Source of the DNA: Planococcus sp. SK3692
Lineage (GTDB): Bacteria > Bacillota > Bacilli > Bacillales_A > Planococcaceae
Length of the DNA stretch: 64,000 nt
Reading direction: 5' to 3'
NCBI RefSeq assembly: GCF_028890485.2
Contig: NZ_JARCHV010000002.1
Location: 1,364,001 to 1,428,000 of the forward strand
The first letter of the stretch is position 1, and every line of letters begins with the position of its first letter. Below, one piece after another: positions 26,400 to 34,694 of the stretch. Made by a program: the position numbers and the translations under genes. Below the pieces are notes generated by a model, which searched no databases, was not told the DNA's origin, and was given only the letters and a program-made list of their open reading frames with translations.

Positions 26400-27332
26400 A
26401 TGACTGTTTTTATTGAAACGATAGATACAGAGAATTATCGTTGGATCGATGCGCGTTTTGACTTGAAGGATTCCGCATGGGGAAGTGAAAGCTTTGCAGC
26501 GGAACATGTTGAAGGGGCGATCCACTGGGATTTGGAGAACGATTTATCCGATATGGCGTCTCCAAACGGCCGCCACCCGATGCCAACCAAAGAGCAGCTG
26601 ACGAAATTGTTCCAAGCAGCTGGCCTGGAATTAACGGATTCGATTGTTGTCTATGACCAAGGCGGTTCTCCTTATGCCGCACGGGCATGGTGGCTGCTCA
26701 CTTATGCGGGATTCGAAAACGCGTATATCAGCCGCGTCGGTTTTGACAAACTGAAGCAGCAAGGCATTGCCACTTCAAACGAATCCACTTCCTATCCGGC
26801 TTCATCGGTGGCGCCGGAATTTCACGATCAGTTGCTTGCGACACGCAGTGACGTACAGCAAATCGTCGATGGCAAAGAATTGGGCGTCTTGATCGATGCC
26901 CGTTCAGCTGAGCGCTATGCCGGCATTAACGAACCGATCGATGCAGTCGCCGGGCGTATACCGGGCGCACGCAATTACGATTGGTCGCAGCTTGTTTCGA
27001 ATGGGGCATTCCGGACCGACGAAGAGTTTGGCGGCTTGCTGCAGCCGAAAGAACCGGCTGTCGTTTACTGCGGCAGTGGGGTCACAGCGGCTGCCCTTTA
27101 CGCCGTACTTGCGGAAACAAAGCATGAAGACTTGAAATTGTATGTCGGCAGCTATTCCGATTGGATTTCCGATGAGGACAGTGTCGTCGAAATCGACCGC
27201 AACGAACATCCGGAAGCGGCCGATGACCAGACGAAAGCGGTACTGGCGAAACTGATTGAAGAAGGCTACACCGGCGAAATGCTAATGAAAAAATTTGAAT
27301 ACGAGAAATCACTTTTGGAAGATAAAAAGTAA
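26400..27332 (+). CDS. Rhodanese-type sulfurtransferase, two domains
   Basis: This 310-residue protein has two rhodanese domains, the thiosulfate/3-mercaptopyruvate sulfurtransferase layout. The N-terminal domain (about 5-135) has WIDARFDL, GAIHWDLENDLSD and VVYDQGG with no catalytic cysteine. The C-terminal domain (about 150-290) has the active-site loop VVYCGSGVTAAAL, with Cys as the persulfide carrier. The loop CGSGVT is more like 3-mercaptopyruvate enzymes than thiosulfate enzymes (CRKGVT), a tentative substrate hint. It follows dynA by 2 bases. Confidence 0.92.
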   Translation: MTVFIETIDTENYRWIDARFDLKDSAWGSESFAAEHVEGAIHWDLENDLSDMASPNGRHPMPTKEQLTKLFQAAGLELTDSIVVYDQGGSPYAARAWWLLTYAGFENAYISRVGFDKLKQQGIATSNESTSYPASSVAPEFHDQLLATRSDVQQIVDGKELGVLIDARSAERYAGINEPIDAVAGRIPGARNYDWSQLVSNGAFRTDEEFGGLLQPKEPAVVYCGSGVTAAALYAVLAETKHEDLKLYVGSYSDWISDEDSVVEIDRNEHPEAADDQTKAVLAKLIEEGYTGEMLMKKFEYEKSLLEDKK

Positions 27333-27340
27333 ATAAAAAA

Positions 27341-27373
27341 ACGGCATTGCTATCATCAGCAATGCCTTTTTTT
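27341..27373. terminator. Bidirectional terminator between convergent genes
   Basis: GGCATTGCT and AGCAATGCC pair around ATCATC. Eight T follow on the plus side and an A-run precedes it, so it can serve both the sulfurtransferase gene and the minus-strand CorC gene. Confidence 0.92.
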
Positions 27374-28686
27374 TATGATTTATTTTTCTTGTTCAATTGA
27401 ACAGTGATGATTTGGTGGTTCTCCATCTCACGCACGATAAAGCGGAAGTTGGTCAAATCGATGACGCCGCCTTCTTCGATGTCGGTGTCCATCATTTGAA
27501 CCCAGCCACCAATCGTATCGATGTCTTCGCTTTCTTCAAATTCGATCGGGAAGCGGGCTTCGAGTTCTGACAACAGCACACGGCCGTTGACGAGAAAATT
27601 ATGGTGGTCTATCCGTTTGATATCATCAGTTTCATCGTGGTCGAACTCGTCGCGGATTTCGCCGACAATTTCTTCAAGGATATCTTCCATTGTGATGACG
27701 CCAGCCGTACCGGCATATTCATCAACAACAATCGCCATATGGACGTGCTGACTTTGCATCCGCAAGAGCACATCTTGGATCGGCGCCTGGTCGTGAACGA
27801 AGGGCAAGTCATGGATCGTCAAGCTTTTCGAAAGATCCCCTGCCGTCGTATAGCTCGTCAACAATTCCTTAATATTGACGAAACCGATAATGGCGTCTTT
27901 ATCGCCGTCTTCGGTAACGGGGTAGCGTGTATATTGATGTTCTTCAATAATTGCCATTAATTCATCGTGATCCATTTCCAGTGAAATGGTAATCATTTGC
28001 GTCCTCGGCAGCATGATGTCTTTTGCCAGCCGTTCATCGAACGAGAAGATATTTTGCATATATGCCAGCTCGTTCTGGTTGATCTCGCCGCTCTGGTAGC
28101 TTTCGTGCATCATATGCTTCAAGTCTTCTTCGGAATGGCCGTATTCCGGCTGAAAGGTCCGGATGCCGAGCGGGCGCAACAACAATCGTGCCAAAGCGTT
28201 GAGCAGCCATAATACGGGTGCAAATAGACTGCCGGCGAGACTCAGCGCAGGGGCCAGGCGAAAGGCAGCGCGTTCTGCGTACTGGGCAGCCAAGGCTTTC
28301 GGTGCCAGTTCCCCGATAATGGCGCGAATGAAAAAGACCAGCACGAACACGCTGATATAAGCGATCGGCCCTGCCGCATTCGATCCTGCATTATCTGCCA
28401 CTCCTTGAATGGAAGGCAATTCGGCGATATTCTTTGACAGCCAGCCGAGGCCGATTGCCGTGACGGCGATGCCAAAGCGTGAAACAGATAAATAATAATC
28501 CAGATTATTGCTGATTTTTTCCAGCCAATTGGCATTTTTCCGACCTTCTGACAAGGCTTGTTCAATGCGCGACAAGCGCACCCGGATGATGGAGAATTCC
28601 GCTCCTACAAAAAAAGCGGTAAAAAATAAAAGAATACTTGCGGTTGCGATATAAAGATAAAATATACTGTCCAATTCGTCCCCCAT
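27373..28686 (-). CDS. CNNM/CBS/CorC-domain membrane protein (hemolysin C family)
   Basis: This 437-residue protein has the CNNM (DUF21) membrane domain of about four helices (residues 8-190, including GAEFSIIRVRLSRIEQ), a CBS pair (about 215-335: IMLPRTQMITISLEMD, HMAIVVDEYAGTAGVITMEDILEEIVGEI) and a C-terminal CorC_HlyC domain. Members are linked to magnesium or cobalt export or homeostasis in bacteria. The CBS pair may sense adenine nucleotides. ATG 28686 lies downstream of GAGGTG. It is monocistronic and shares its terminator with the convergent gene. Confidence 0.92.
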   Translation of the reverse strand: MGDELDSIFYLYIATASILLFFTAFFVGAEFSIIRVRLSRIEQALSEGRKNANWLEKISNNLDYYLSVSRFGIAVTAIGLGWLSKNIAELPSIQGVADNAGSNAAGPIAYISVFVLVFFIRAIIGELAPKALAAQYAERAAFRLAPALSLAGSLFAPVLWLLNALARLLLRPLGIRTFQPEYGHSEEDLKHMMHESYQSGEINQNELAYMQNIFSFDERLAKDIMLPRTQMITISLEMDHDELMAIIEEHQYTRYPVTEDGDKDAIIGFVNIKELLTSYTTAGDLSKSLTIHDLPFVHDQAPIQDVLLRMQSQHVHMAIVVDEYAGTAGVITMEDILEEIVGEIRDEFDHDETDDIKRIDHHNFLVNGRVLLSELEARFPIEFEESEDIDTIGGWVQMMDTDIEEGGVIDLTNFRFIVREMENHQIITVQLNKKNKS

Positions 28687-28723
28687 GTCCGGGAGCTCAC
28701 CTCAGCTTTCTAAAGTTGTGCAT

Positions 28724-28732
28724 AGTATATCA
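28724..28732 (-). promoter_or_regulatory. Possible extended -10 promoter of the CorC gene
   Basis: On the minus strand TG-A-TATACT lies 38-46 bases upstream of the start. Confidence 0.42.
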
Positions 28733-28796
28733 TAAATGAGGAAGCTTGTATCTGCAGGCAGGCGCAGAAAAATTTAGCCATTTCCAGCCAAACTTA

Positions 28797-28825
28797 TTGA
28801 ATGCACTGAAAAATATATTTATGAT
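28797..28825 (+). promoter_or_regulatory. Promoter of the amidohydrolase unit
   Basis: TTGAAT (28797-28802), a 17-base AT-rich spacer and TATGAT (28820-28825) form a good sigma-A promoter 28 bases before the amidohydrolase ATG. Confidence 0.68.
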
Positions 28826-28853
28826 GAACAATAGAGAAAAGGAGTGGTATTAG

Positions 28854-30434
28854 ATGAAGGTGCTTATTTACGGGGGACAGATTTATACGATGGAAACAGA
28901 AGGCAAGACTGTAGAAGCGGTGCTGGTCTCTGACGACCGCATAGAAAAAACAGGGTCTTATAATGAATTGCGCCAGTTAGCCGATAAGGAAATCGATTTG
29001 GCCGGACGAACCATGTACCCGGGGCTGGTCGATAGCCACCTGCATCTGATCCAGCACGGAGAAAAGCTGATGCGTGTCGATTTATCAAAAATCGATAGTT
29101 CAGAGGATATGAAACAGCAATTGATCGACTCAACTGAAGGCCATACGGGCGATGAATGGTTTATCGGTGAAGGCTGGAATGAAAATAATTTCCCTGACCG
29201 GAAAATTTTCCATCGCAGCGAACTGGATGCCATCTGTGAGTCGCCGATGATGCTAAAACGCGTTTGCCGCCACGCGATACTTGCCAATTCGCGTGCGCTT
29301 GAACTGGCTGGCATCACAAAAGAAACCGAAGATCCAGAAGGCGGCGTCATCGTGCGCGACACGAACGGCGAACCGACAGGGTATTTGCTCGATGCTGCCC
29401 AGGATCTTGTTGCGAATGTGGTGCCGGAAGTGAGCGTCGACTATTTAACGAAAGCGCTGAAAACTTCAGTCGATGATTTGCTTAAGCTCGGTTTGACGGG
29501 CGGCCATACAGAAGATATGGGGTATTACGGCCATTACTCACGGCCGCTGCAAGCGTTCCGAAACGTAATCGGCAAAGAAACGAAATTCCGCGCCCATTTG
29601 CTGCGTGCGCATGTGGCTTTTGAAGAAATGATGGAAGACGCCGAGTATTTGGAACCGTTTATCGATCCAGGCCCGATGAAATTATTCGCAGACGGTTCGA
29701 TCGGCGGCAGAACGGCACTACTTAGCCGCCCTTATACAGACGACCCATCGACTAGCGGCGTGGCGATCCATTCCGACGAAGAATTGAAACGCCTTGTGTC
29801 GGTAGCGAGAAAACACGGAGAAGCAGTTGCTATCCATGTTATCGGGGATTTCGCTATGGAAAAAGCGCTCGATGCGATCGAAGCCCACCCAACGCCTGAA
29901 GGTAAACGGGATCGGCTCATCCATGCGATGGTGCTAAGAGATGACTTGCTTGAACGTTTGAAGCGCCTCGATGTTGCGCTTGATTTGCAGCCAAGTTTTG
30001 TGAGCTCGGATTTCCCGTGGGTTGTGGAACGGCTCGGTGACGACCGTCTTGCGTTATCGTATGCCTGGAAGACGTTATTGGATGAAGGCATCATCTGCGC
30101 AGGTGGCTCCGACGCGCCGATCGAGGAAGTCGACCCGCGCCAAGGCTTTTTTGCGGCTGTCGCACGCAGAAAGCCTGAAGAGTCCCATGAAGGTTATTTG
30201 CCAGAACAAAAGCTTAGCCGCTTCGAAGCGATCCGCCTGTACACGTATGGCAGTGCACAAGCCATTTGCATGGAGCATCGCCGCGGCTTAATCAAAGCAG
30301 GATTCGATGCGGACTTCACGGTGTTCGACCGTGATTTGTTCGAAGGGCCCGATGAGCAATTGCTCAACGCCGAAGTGGAAATGACGGTTGTCGCAGGCGA
30401 AGTCATGTACGAGAAAAACGGAGTGGAGGTGTAA
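28854..30434 (+). CDS. Metal-dependent amidohydrolase (YtcJ-like)
   Basis: This 526-residue protein belongs to the amidohydrolase superfamily, amidohydrolase 3 subgroup. The metal-binding HxH is in GLVDSHLHLIQHG, a second site in FADGSIGGRTALLS and IHVIGDFAMEKALDAIE, and the conserved aspartate in GGSDAPIEEVDPRQGF. The C-terminus returns to the beta-sandwich domain (GFDADFTVFDRDLFEGP). Substrate is unknown; relatives act on N-substituted amides or cyclic ureides. ATG 28854 follows AAAGGAG. The next gene, an SDR, starts 2 bases after its stop, so they form an operon. Confidence 0.9.
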   Translation: MKVLIYGGQIYTMETEGKTVEAVLVSDDRIEKTGSYNELRQLADKEIDLAGRTMYPGLVDSHLHLIQHGEKLMRVDLSKIDSSEDMKQQLIDSTEGHTGDEWFIGEGWNENNFPDRKIFHRSELDAICESPMMLKRVCRHAILANSRALELAGITKETEDPEGGVIVRDTNGEPTGYLLDAAQDLVANVVPEVSVDYLTKALKTSVDDLLKLGLTGGHTEDMGYYGHYSRPLQAFRNVIGKETKFRAHLLRAHVAFEEMMEDAEYLEPFIDPGPMKLFADGSIGGRTALLSRPYTDDPSTSGVAIHSDEELKRLVSVARKHGEAVAIHVIGDFAMEKALDAIEAHPTPEGKRDRLIHAMVLRDDLLERLKRLDVALDLQPSFVSSDFPWVVERLGDDRLALSYAWKTLLDEGIICAGGSDAPIEEVDPRQGFFAAVARRKPEESHEGYLPEQKLSRFEAIRLYTYGSAQAICMEHRRGLIKAGFDADFTVFDRDLFEGPDEQLLNAEVEMTVVAGEVMYEKNGVEV

Positions 30435-30436
30435 GG

Positions 30437-31156
30437 ATGGAAACCTTTATCATTACGGGTGCTTCCAAAGGCATCGGCCTTGCACTCAGCAAGCAATTGG
30501 CAGAGTCCGGACATCAAGTAATCGGAATCGCCCGCACAGACCCTGAAGATTGGGCGGGTGCATTGTTCATTACCTATGATTTGACCGATATCGCGGGGAT
30601 TTCACAAGTCATGTCACGAGCAACAAAAGAAATTTCAGTTGAGGCCGAAGCAGTCACTTTGGTCAATAACGCCGGGACGGTCGAACCGATCGGCTTTGCC
30701 GCGGCGAATGATGGAGAAGATATCGCAAGGAGCATCACCTTGAACTTGACCGCACCGATGAGCTTGTCTTCCGCTTTTCTGCGCGAGACAGAGTCGTTAA
30801 AGACACGCCGCATCGTTAATATTTCATCAGGTGCCGGCAGAAAACAAGTCAAAGGTTGGAGCGCCTATTGCGCCGGCAAAGCAGGACTTGATCATTATAC
30901 GACTTGCCTGGATGCCGAATACGAAAACCTTAAAGCGGTTTCGGTCGCGCCGGGCATCATCGATACCGGCATGCAAGAGAAAATCCGGGAAAGCGGGGAA
31001 GAGGACTTTCCGCAAATCGAGCATTTCCGCGACTACAAGCGCAGCGGCAAACTCAGCAGCCCAGAAGACACAGCATCCGGCTTGATTCAGTTGATGCAAC
31101 GCCCGGATTTTCATGAACTGCCGGTGTTGCTTGATTTGAGGGAATTGCCGAAATAA
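30437..31156 (+). CDS. SDR-family oxidoreductase (benzil/sepiapterin reductase-like)
   Basis: This 239-residue SDR has TGASKGIG at the N-terminus, NNAG, the catalytic Ser in NISSGAG, and YCAGKAG (Tyr-x3-Lys). The start METFIITGASKGIG and overall layout resemble B. subtilis YueD, a benzil reductase, and the sepiapterin reductase subgroup; true substrate unknown. GGAGGTG lies upstream, inside the end of the amidohydrolase gene, with a 2-base gap between genes. The following small gene is probably in the same transcript. Confidence 0.85.
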   Translation: METFIITGASKGIGLALSKQLAESGHQVIGIARTDPEDWAGALFITYDLTDIAGISQVMSRATKEISVEAEAVTLVNNAGTVEPIGFAAANDGEDIARSITLNLTAPMSLSSAFLRETESLKTRRIVNISSGAGRKQVKGWSAYCAGKAGLDHYTTCLDAEYENLKAVSVAPGIIDTGMQEKIRESGEEDFPQIEHFRDYKRSGKLSSPEDTASGLIQLMQRPDFHELPVLLDLRELPK

Positions 31157-31172
31157 AAAGGGGGAAGCCCAA

Positions 31173-31373
31173 TTGGCTACAAAGCAGGGAAGGCTAGAGA
31201 AATTGCGTGAAGCGCAACGAGCGGGTATCGATATGTCGAGCCCAAAAGCTTTCATCACTCATATGCTAGCACGCGGCGATAAAGATGCTGTGCTATGGTT
31301 TTATAAAAAAGGAAGCGTCGAATTCGATTTTGATGCGTACCGTAAGCTTGTCGCGGAATTAAAAGCGGAATGA
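31173..31373 (+). CDS. Small uncharacterised protein
   Basis: I do not recognise this 66-residue protein. It is basic, probably helical and soluble, with no cysteine motif or membrane segment. TTG 31173 is preceded by AAGGGGGAAG at good distance, and the gene sits 16 bases after the SDR and just before a terminator, so it is a plausible last gene of the amidohydrolase-SDR operon. The central FITHMLARGDKDAVLWFYKKG suggests a compact helical fold. Confidence 0.7.
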   Translation: MATKQGRLEKLREAQRAGIDMSSPKAFITHMLARGDKDAVLWFYKKGSVEFDFDAYRKLVAELKAE

Positions 31374-31377
31374 GCCA

Positions 31378-31412
31378 AACCCCAATCCAAAATTTGTGGA
31401 TTGGGGGTTTTT
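31378..31412 (+). terminator. Intrinsic terminator
   Basis: ACCCCAATCCA pairs with TGGATTGGGGG, followed by five T. It ends the amidohydrolase-SDR-small gene unit. Confidence 0.9.
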
Positions 31413-31458
31413 ATCTGTCGATTCAGCTGAAAGCGAGCCGTTTTCTGGATTGAAATTA

Positions 31459-31467
31459 TGCTATAGT
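31459..31467 (+). promoter_or_regulatory. Possible extended -10 promoter
   Basis: TG-C-TATAGT lies about 54 bases before the small membrane protein gene at 31521. Confidence 0.4.
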
Positions 31468-31520
31468 AGCATTAGTTGAAGTGAAAATGAGTTAATCTTT
31501 CAAAAAAAAGGTGGAAGTCA

Positions 31521-31778
31521 ATGGACACGTTGTTATTTATCGCAATCATCGGGGTGGCGGTTTTTGTTGGAATCGCATCGAAAAAATTTTACGATAAGCC
31601 GTATATCGTCAATTTCGGCATTGCCGCATTGATGCTGCTGCTTGTCTTACAGTCTATTCTCATGCAGCCAATCACGATGCTCGGCTATATCGCGATTATG
31701 GTATGTTCGATCGCATTCGTTTTCCAAGCGGTGATCGGCTATCGCAATTGGAAAGGTCAGCAATATACAAAAGCATGA
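31521..31778 (+). CDS. Small three-helix membrane protein
   Basis: This 85-residue protein has three predicted membrane segments (about 4-20, 30-49, 53-73) and a short polar tail. I do not recognise the family. ATG 31521 follows AAAAGGTGG. It is transcribed alone between a terminator upstream and a shared terminator downstream. Confidence 0.78.
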   Translation: MDTLLFIAIIGVAVFVGIASKKFYDKPYIVNFGIAALMLLLVLQSILMQPITMLGYIAIMVCSIAFVFQAVIGYRNWKGQQYTKA

Positions 31779-31779
31779 A

Positions 31780-31816
31780 AAAAGCAGATGAAGAGAAATT
31801 CTTCATCTGCTTTTCT
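31780..31816. terminator. Bidirectional terminator
   Basis: AAAAGCAGATGAAGA and TCTTCATCTGCTTTT flank a short loop, with A-run and T-run on the two sides. It serves the membrane protein gene and the convergent minus-strand gene. Confidence 0.9.
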
Positions 31817-31822
31817 AATTCA

Positions 31823-32467
31823 TCAAATGTTTTTCAATGCGTCTTCAATTTGGCTATCGCCTGAAGTCAGCTCGAATACTTTGTCTATAAGATCAGTGGA
31901 CTTAAGGCACGCGACGATAACAGCTGCGACGTCTTCTCGCGGAATGCTGCCGGGATCGAGTTTCCCGGCAGCCGCAATTTTTCCTGTTCCAGGATCGTCT
32001 GTCAATAAGCCAGGACGGACGATTGTATACGATAAGCTGCTCGATTGCAAGATGCGATCAGCATGGTGTTTGGCGATATAGTACGGCGTCATTTCCTTGG
32101 TCCAATGCGAACGGTCATCGGCGTGGAGTGCGCTGACCATGATGAAGCGGTCGATGCCGGCCAGTTCTGCGGCCTCTACCGCTTTTGCCGCACCATCTAA
32201 GTCGACTGTTATTGTTTTGTCTGCACCGGTTGAAGCGCCACTGCCAGCAGTGAAGACCACTGCATCGCAGTCAGCCATCGCTTTTTGCAGTTCTCCCACG
32301 CTTCCTTCGAGGCTAGCAACGACAGTTTCCGCTTCCAAATCTTCAAAAAACGGCCGCTGCTCGGGTTTGCGGAGCATTGCTTTCACTGTATGTTCCGGCT
32401 GTTTCACAAGCAAACGCACCAAGTGCTGCCCAATCTTGCCATTCGCTCCGATGACGAGTGTTTTCAT
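31823..32467 (-). CDS. yhfK: NAD(P)-binding atypical SDR (YhfK-like)
   Basis: This 214-residue protein matches the YhfK group of atypical SDRs (NmrA/NAD-dependent epimerase-like). It has VIGANGKIGQHLVRLL as dinucleotide-binding loop, VVFTAGSGAST, FIMVSALHADDR, and YYIAKHHAD. The catalytic chemistry is unknown. ATG 32467 lies 8 bases after AAGGAGG; a start 18 bases upstream lies before the ribosome site and is rejected. The promoter upstream is probably TTGGCT-18-TATAGA on the minus strand. Confidence 0.85.
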   Translation of the reverse strand: MKTLVIGANGKIGQHLVRLLVKQPEHTVKAMLRKPEQRPFFEDLEAETVVASLEGSVGELQKAMADCDAVVFTAGSGASTGADKTITVDLDGAAKAVEAAELAGIDRFIMVSALHADDRSHWTKEMTPYYIAKHHADRILQSSSLSYTIVRPGLLTDDPGTGKIAAAGKLDPGSIPREDVAAVIVACLKSTDLIDKVFELTSGDSQIEDALKNI

Positions 32468-32583
32468 ATCAATTTCCTCCTTCAAATTTGGCTACCTACA
32501 CTCTATACCCGAAAAAACGGGCTATAGCCAAAATATAGGATATGATGCAAAAAACTAGCATGTTTTATTGGAACAGTTTTTAG

Positions 32584-32589
32584 TATAAT
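32584..32589 (+). promoter_or_regulatory. -10 element before the 69-residue protein gene
   Basis: A perfect TATAAT lies 51 bases before the ATG at 32640; the -35 is weak. Confidence 0.4.
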
Positions 32590-32639
32590 TGTAAAAAGTT
32601 AAATAATTTTAAAATGTTAAATTATAGGAGTGTTCATAT

Positions 32640-32849
32640 ATGAGCAAGCAATTCGATAAAAATGATCTGCCCATTCAGCAACGCAATTTGAAAGAAACGC
32701 CGCCGGATTTTTCACAATTTAAAGGCAAGCGTCTCGATAAGCAGCCGAATCTTTTGGTGGACGGATTGGTCCATGTGGTCTTAACGGGGCTTGGAGCTGC
32801 TTTACTGCTTGGGATTGTTTATGTATTGTTCAATTATATCAATTGGTAA
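32640..32849 (+). CDS. Small membrane-anchored protein
   Basis: This 69-residue protein has a polar N-terminal half and one C-terminal membrane segment (about 43-66), a tail-anchored layout. I do not recognise the family. TAGGAGTG precedes ATG 32640 at good distance. The LD-carboxypeptidase gene starts 12 bases downstream with its own strong ribosome site, so the two are likely cotranscribed. Any functional link to peptidoglycan recycling is inference. Confidence 0.75.
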   Translation: MSKQFDKNDLPIQQRNLKETPPDFSQFKGKRLDKQPNLLVDGLVHVVLTGLGAALLLGIVYVLFNYINW

Positions 32850-32861
32850 GGAGGAGAGACG

Positions 32862-33872
32862 ATGATTCGCTATCCTGATCGAGCGTTAAAAACCATTGGC
32901 GTCACAGCACCTTCTTCAGGGGTGTCTGAAGAACTGCATCATTTGCTTGAAGGGGCGATTGCCCAGATGCAGCAGCAAGGCCTTATAGTTAAGGCCACAC
33001 CGAACGCCTGGAGCCAAAAGGAAGGCAAATCATCGCCTGCCGCTGTCCGTGCAAAAGAACTCATCAGCATTTGGCGTGATTCCACAGTCGACGCCATCAT
33101 CCCGCCGTGGGGTGGGGAGCTGTTATTTGAAGTGTTGGAGCATCTGGATTTTCAGAAATTTACACCGAAATGGCTTCTTGGGTATTCGGACGTCAGCTTG
33201 CTGTCATTGGCAATCACCTTGAACACTGGAATCGCGACAGCGCACGGCACCAATATCGTCGATTTGCGCGGCAGTGAAACCGATCCGACCACTGCACGCT
33301 GGATCGATGTGTTGTCTTCAACGAAAGGCGCAGCTATTAAACAAGTGTCGTCGGACTTTTACCAGAAGCACTGGAGCCATGATAAGCCGTCTGCTGGGGT
33401 CTTCAATTTAACCGATCCGACCGTTTGGAAAACGGCATCGGGGCACGCAGAACAAGTGGATGGGCGTCTTCTCGGTGGATGCATTGACGTGATCCGGCAC
33501 CTTATCGGCACACCATATGGCGATGTCGAAACTTTCCGGAAAAAATTCATTCCGGGTGAGCCGGTTGTCTGGTTTTTAGAAAACTGTGAGATGAATACAC
33601 CGGACTTAAAACGCAGTTTGTTGCAGATGAAATATGCGGGCTGGTTCAATAATTGCTCCGGAATCGTTTTCGGCAGAAGCGAAGCGAACGATGCTGTGCA
33701 AGGCTATACCGCAGAGATGGTGTATCAGGAACTGGCGGAGCAATTAAAAATTCCCGTCGTCTACGATGCGGATATTGGCCATCAGCCACCGCAAGTGACA
33801 CTGGTTAACGGGGCACACGCGGTCATTCGGGTTGAGGATGGAAATGGGCGTGTTGTCCAGGAATTCCGTTAA
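32862..33872 (+). CDS. S66-family peptidase, LD-carboxypeptidase/MccF-like
   Basis: This 336-residue serine peptidase cleaves an L,D bond, usually removing the terminal D-alanine of muropeptide tetrapeptides, or in MccF-type members inactivating microcin C-like compounds. The nucleophile is Ser109 in GYSDVS. The C-terminal domain supplies the Glu (VWFLENCEM) and His (DADIGHQPP) of the triad. The length suits either subtype. ATG 32862 follows AAGGAGGAG. No microcin gene is visible nearby, so a recycling role is more likely. Confidence 0.88.
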   Translation: MIRYPDRALKTIGVTAPSSGVSEELHHLLEGAIAQMQQQGLIVKATPNAWSQKEGKSSPAAVRAKELISIWRDSTVDAIIPPWGGELLFEVLEHLDFQKFTPKWLLGYSDVSLLSLAITLNTGIATAHGTNIVDLRGSETDPTTARWIDVLSSTKGAAIKQVSSDFYQKHWSHDKPSAGVFNLTDPTVWKTASGHAEQVDGRLLGGCIDVIRHLIGTPYGDVETFRKKFIPGEPVVWFLENCEMNTPDLKRSLLQMKYAGWFNNCSGIVFGRSEANDAVQGYTAEMVYQELAEQLKIPVVYDADIGHQPPQVTLVNGAHAVIRVEDGNGRVVQEFR

Positions 33873-33888
33873 AGAAAGGGTGAATGTC

Positions 33889-34386
33889 ATGGAATATCGC
33901 CGGTTAACATCAGAAGATGCTGAGCAGTACCGCGAACTCCGCTTGATCGCATTGCAAACAGATGCCGATGCGTTTTCGACTGATTTCAATGAAGCAAGCG
34001 AAAGGCCGGTCAGTGCGACCGCCACCAATCTCGCCAATCCTTCTGCGGTGACATTCGGGGCGTACGATGCAGGGCGTTTGCTCGCTATGATGACATTGCT
34101 CAGGTTGTCAGGAAAGAAAACCAGCCACCGGGCTGAAGTGGTGGCTGTCTATGCAGCAGAAGAAACAAGAGGAACAGGGCTTGCATCTGCACTTTTTGAT
34201 CAGTTATTAGTGCATGCGAGAAAATGGGATGGGATCGAGCAGCTTGAACTGGCTGTCAATTCCGCAAATCCCCGTGCCATCCGTTTTTACGAACGAGTCG
34301 GCTTTCAGCGCATCGGCATCACACCGAATGCTCAGAAGGTGGGCAGCCGTTATATCGACGAGTTGTTGATGGTGCTGAAGCTGTAA
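33889..34386 (+). CDS. GNAT-family N-acetyltransferase
   Basis: This 165-residue protein has the GNAT fold, with the acetyl-CoA loop in AEETRGTGLASALFDQLL (RGxGxA type) and NSANPRAIRFYERVGFQRIG as the C-terminal motif. Substrate is unknown. ATG 33889 is preceded by AAAGGG; the frame is open further upstream over the end of the peptidase gene, and GTG 33880 is a less likely start. It lies 16 bases after the S66 peptidase and ends in a terminator. Confidence 0.88.
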   Translation: MEYRRLTSEDAEQYRELRLIALQTDADAFSTDFNEASERPVSATATNLANPSAVTFGAYDAGRLLAMMTLLRLSGKKTSHRAEVVAVYAAEETRGTGLASALFDQLLVHARKWDGIEQLELAVNSANPRAIRFYERVGFQRIGITPNAQKVGSRYIDELLMVLKL

Positions 34387-34397
34387 GAATGAAATTT

Positions 34398-34426
34398 AAA
34401 AGCGGAGACCCCGGTCTCCGCTTTTT
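34398..34426 (+). terminator. Intrinsic terminator after the GNAT gene
   Basis: AGCGGAGACC and GGTCTCCGCT pair, followed by TTTT. An almost identical palindrome occurs at 34671-34692. Confidence 0.88.
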
Positions 34427-34464
34427 CAGGTTGTCAAGAAAGTATAGTAGTTGTATTTTCCGAA

Positions 34465-34580
34465 GCTTATTGCTCGCTTTCCGTGGGGCGGGAAGCGAGC
34501 CTCCTCAGCCGCTATCGCGACCTGCGGGGTCTCTCAAACCCGCTAGTCCCACAGGAGTCGAGCAAACGCTTCTCCAAATA
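34465..34580. repeat. GC-rich multi-hairpin extragenic element
   Basis: This is the core of a 308-base gene-free stretch (34387-34694). Its ends are imperfect inverted copies: TTGCTCGCTTTCCGTGGGG on the left and, on the complement of the right, TTGCTCGACTCCTGTGGGA. Inside are hairpins GCTCGCTTTCC/GGAAGCGAGC (34472-34500) and GCGGGT/ACCCGC. No reading frame or ribosome site is convincing. It resembles, from memory, dispersed GC-rich elements in Bacillales intergenic regions that include phrases like GAGCCTCCTC and CAGGAGTC. I cannot verify copy number within this window, where I see only one. Confidence 0.65.
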
Positions 34581-34667
34581 CTTAAACAGGTCATTGATTT
34601 TTAAATGTCGAAAAGATGGTCAGCTTTTAATTTAATATCTGTCTAACAGACTTCTTCAACACTCTGT

Positions 34668-34694
34668 AAAAGAGGAGACCCCGGTCTCCGCTTA
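34668..34694 (-). terminator. Terminator of the sugar dehydrogenase gene (minus strand)
   Basis: Minus-strand AGCGGAGACC and GGTCTCCTCT pair with one mismatch, followed by TTT. It shares an 18-base core with the terminator at 34398. Confidence 0.75.
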
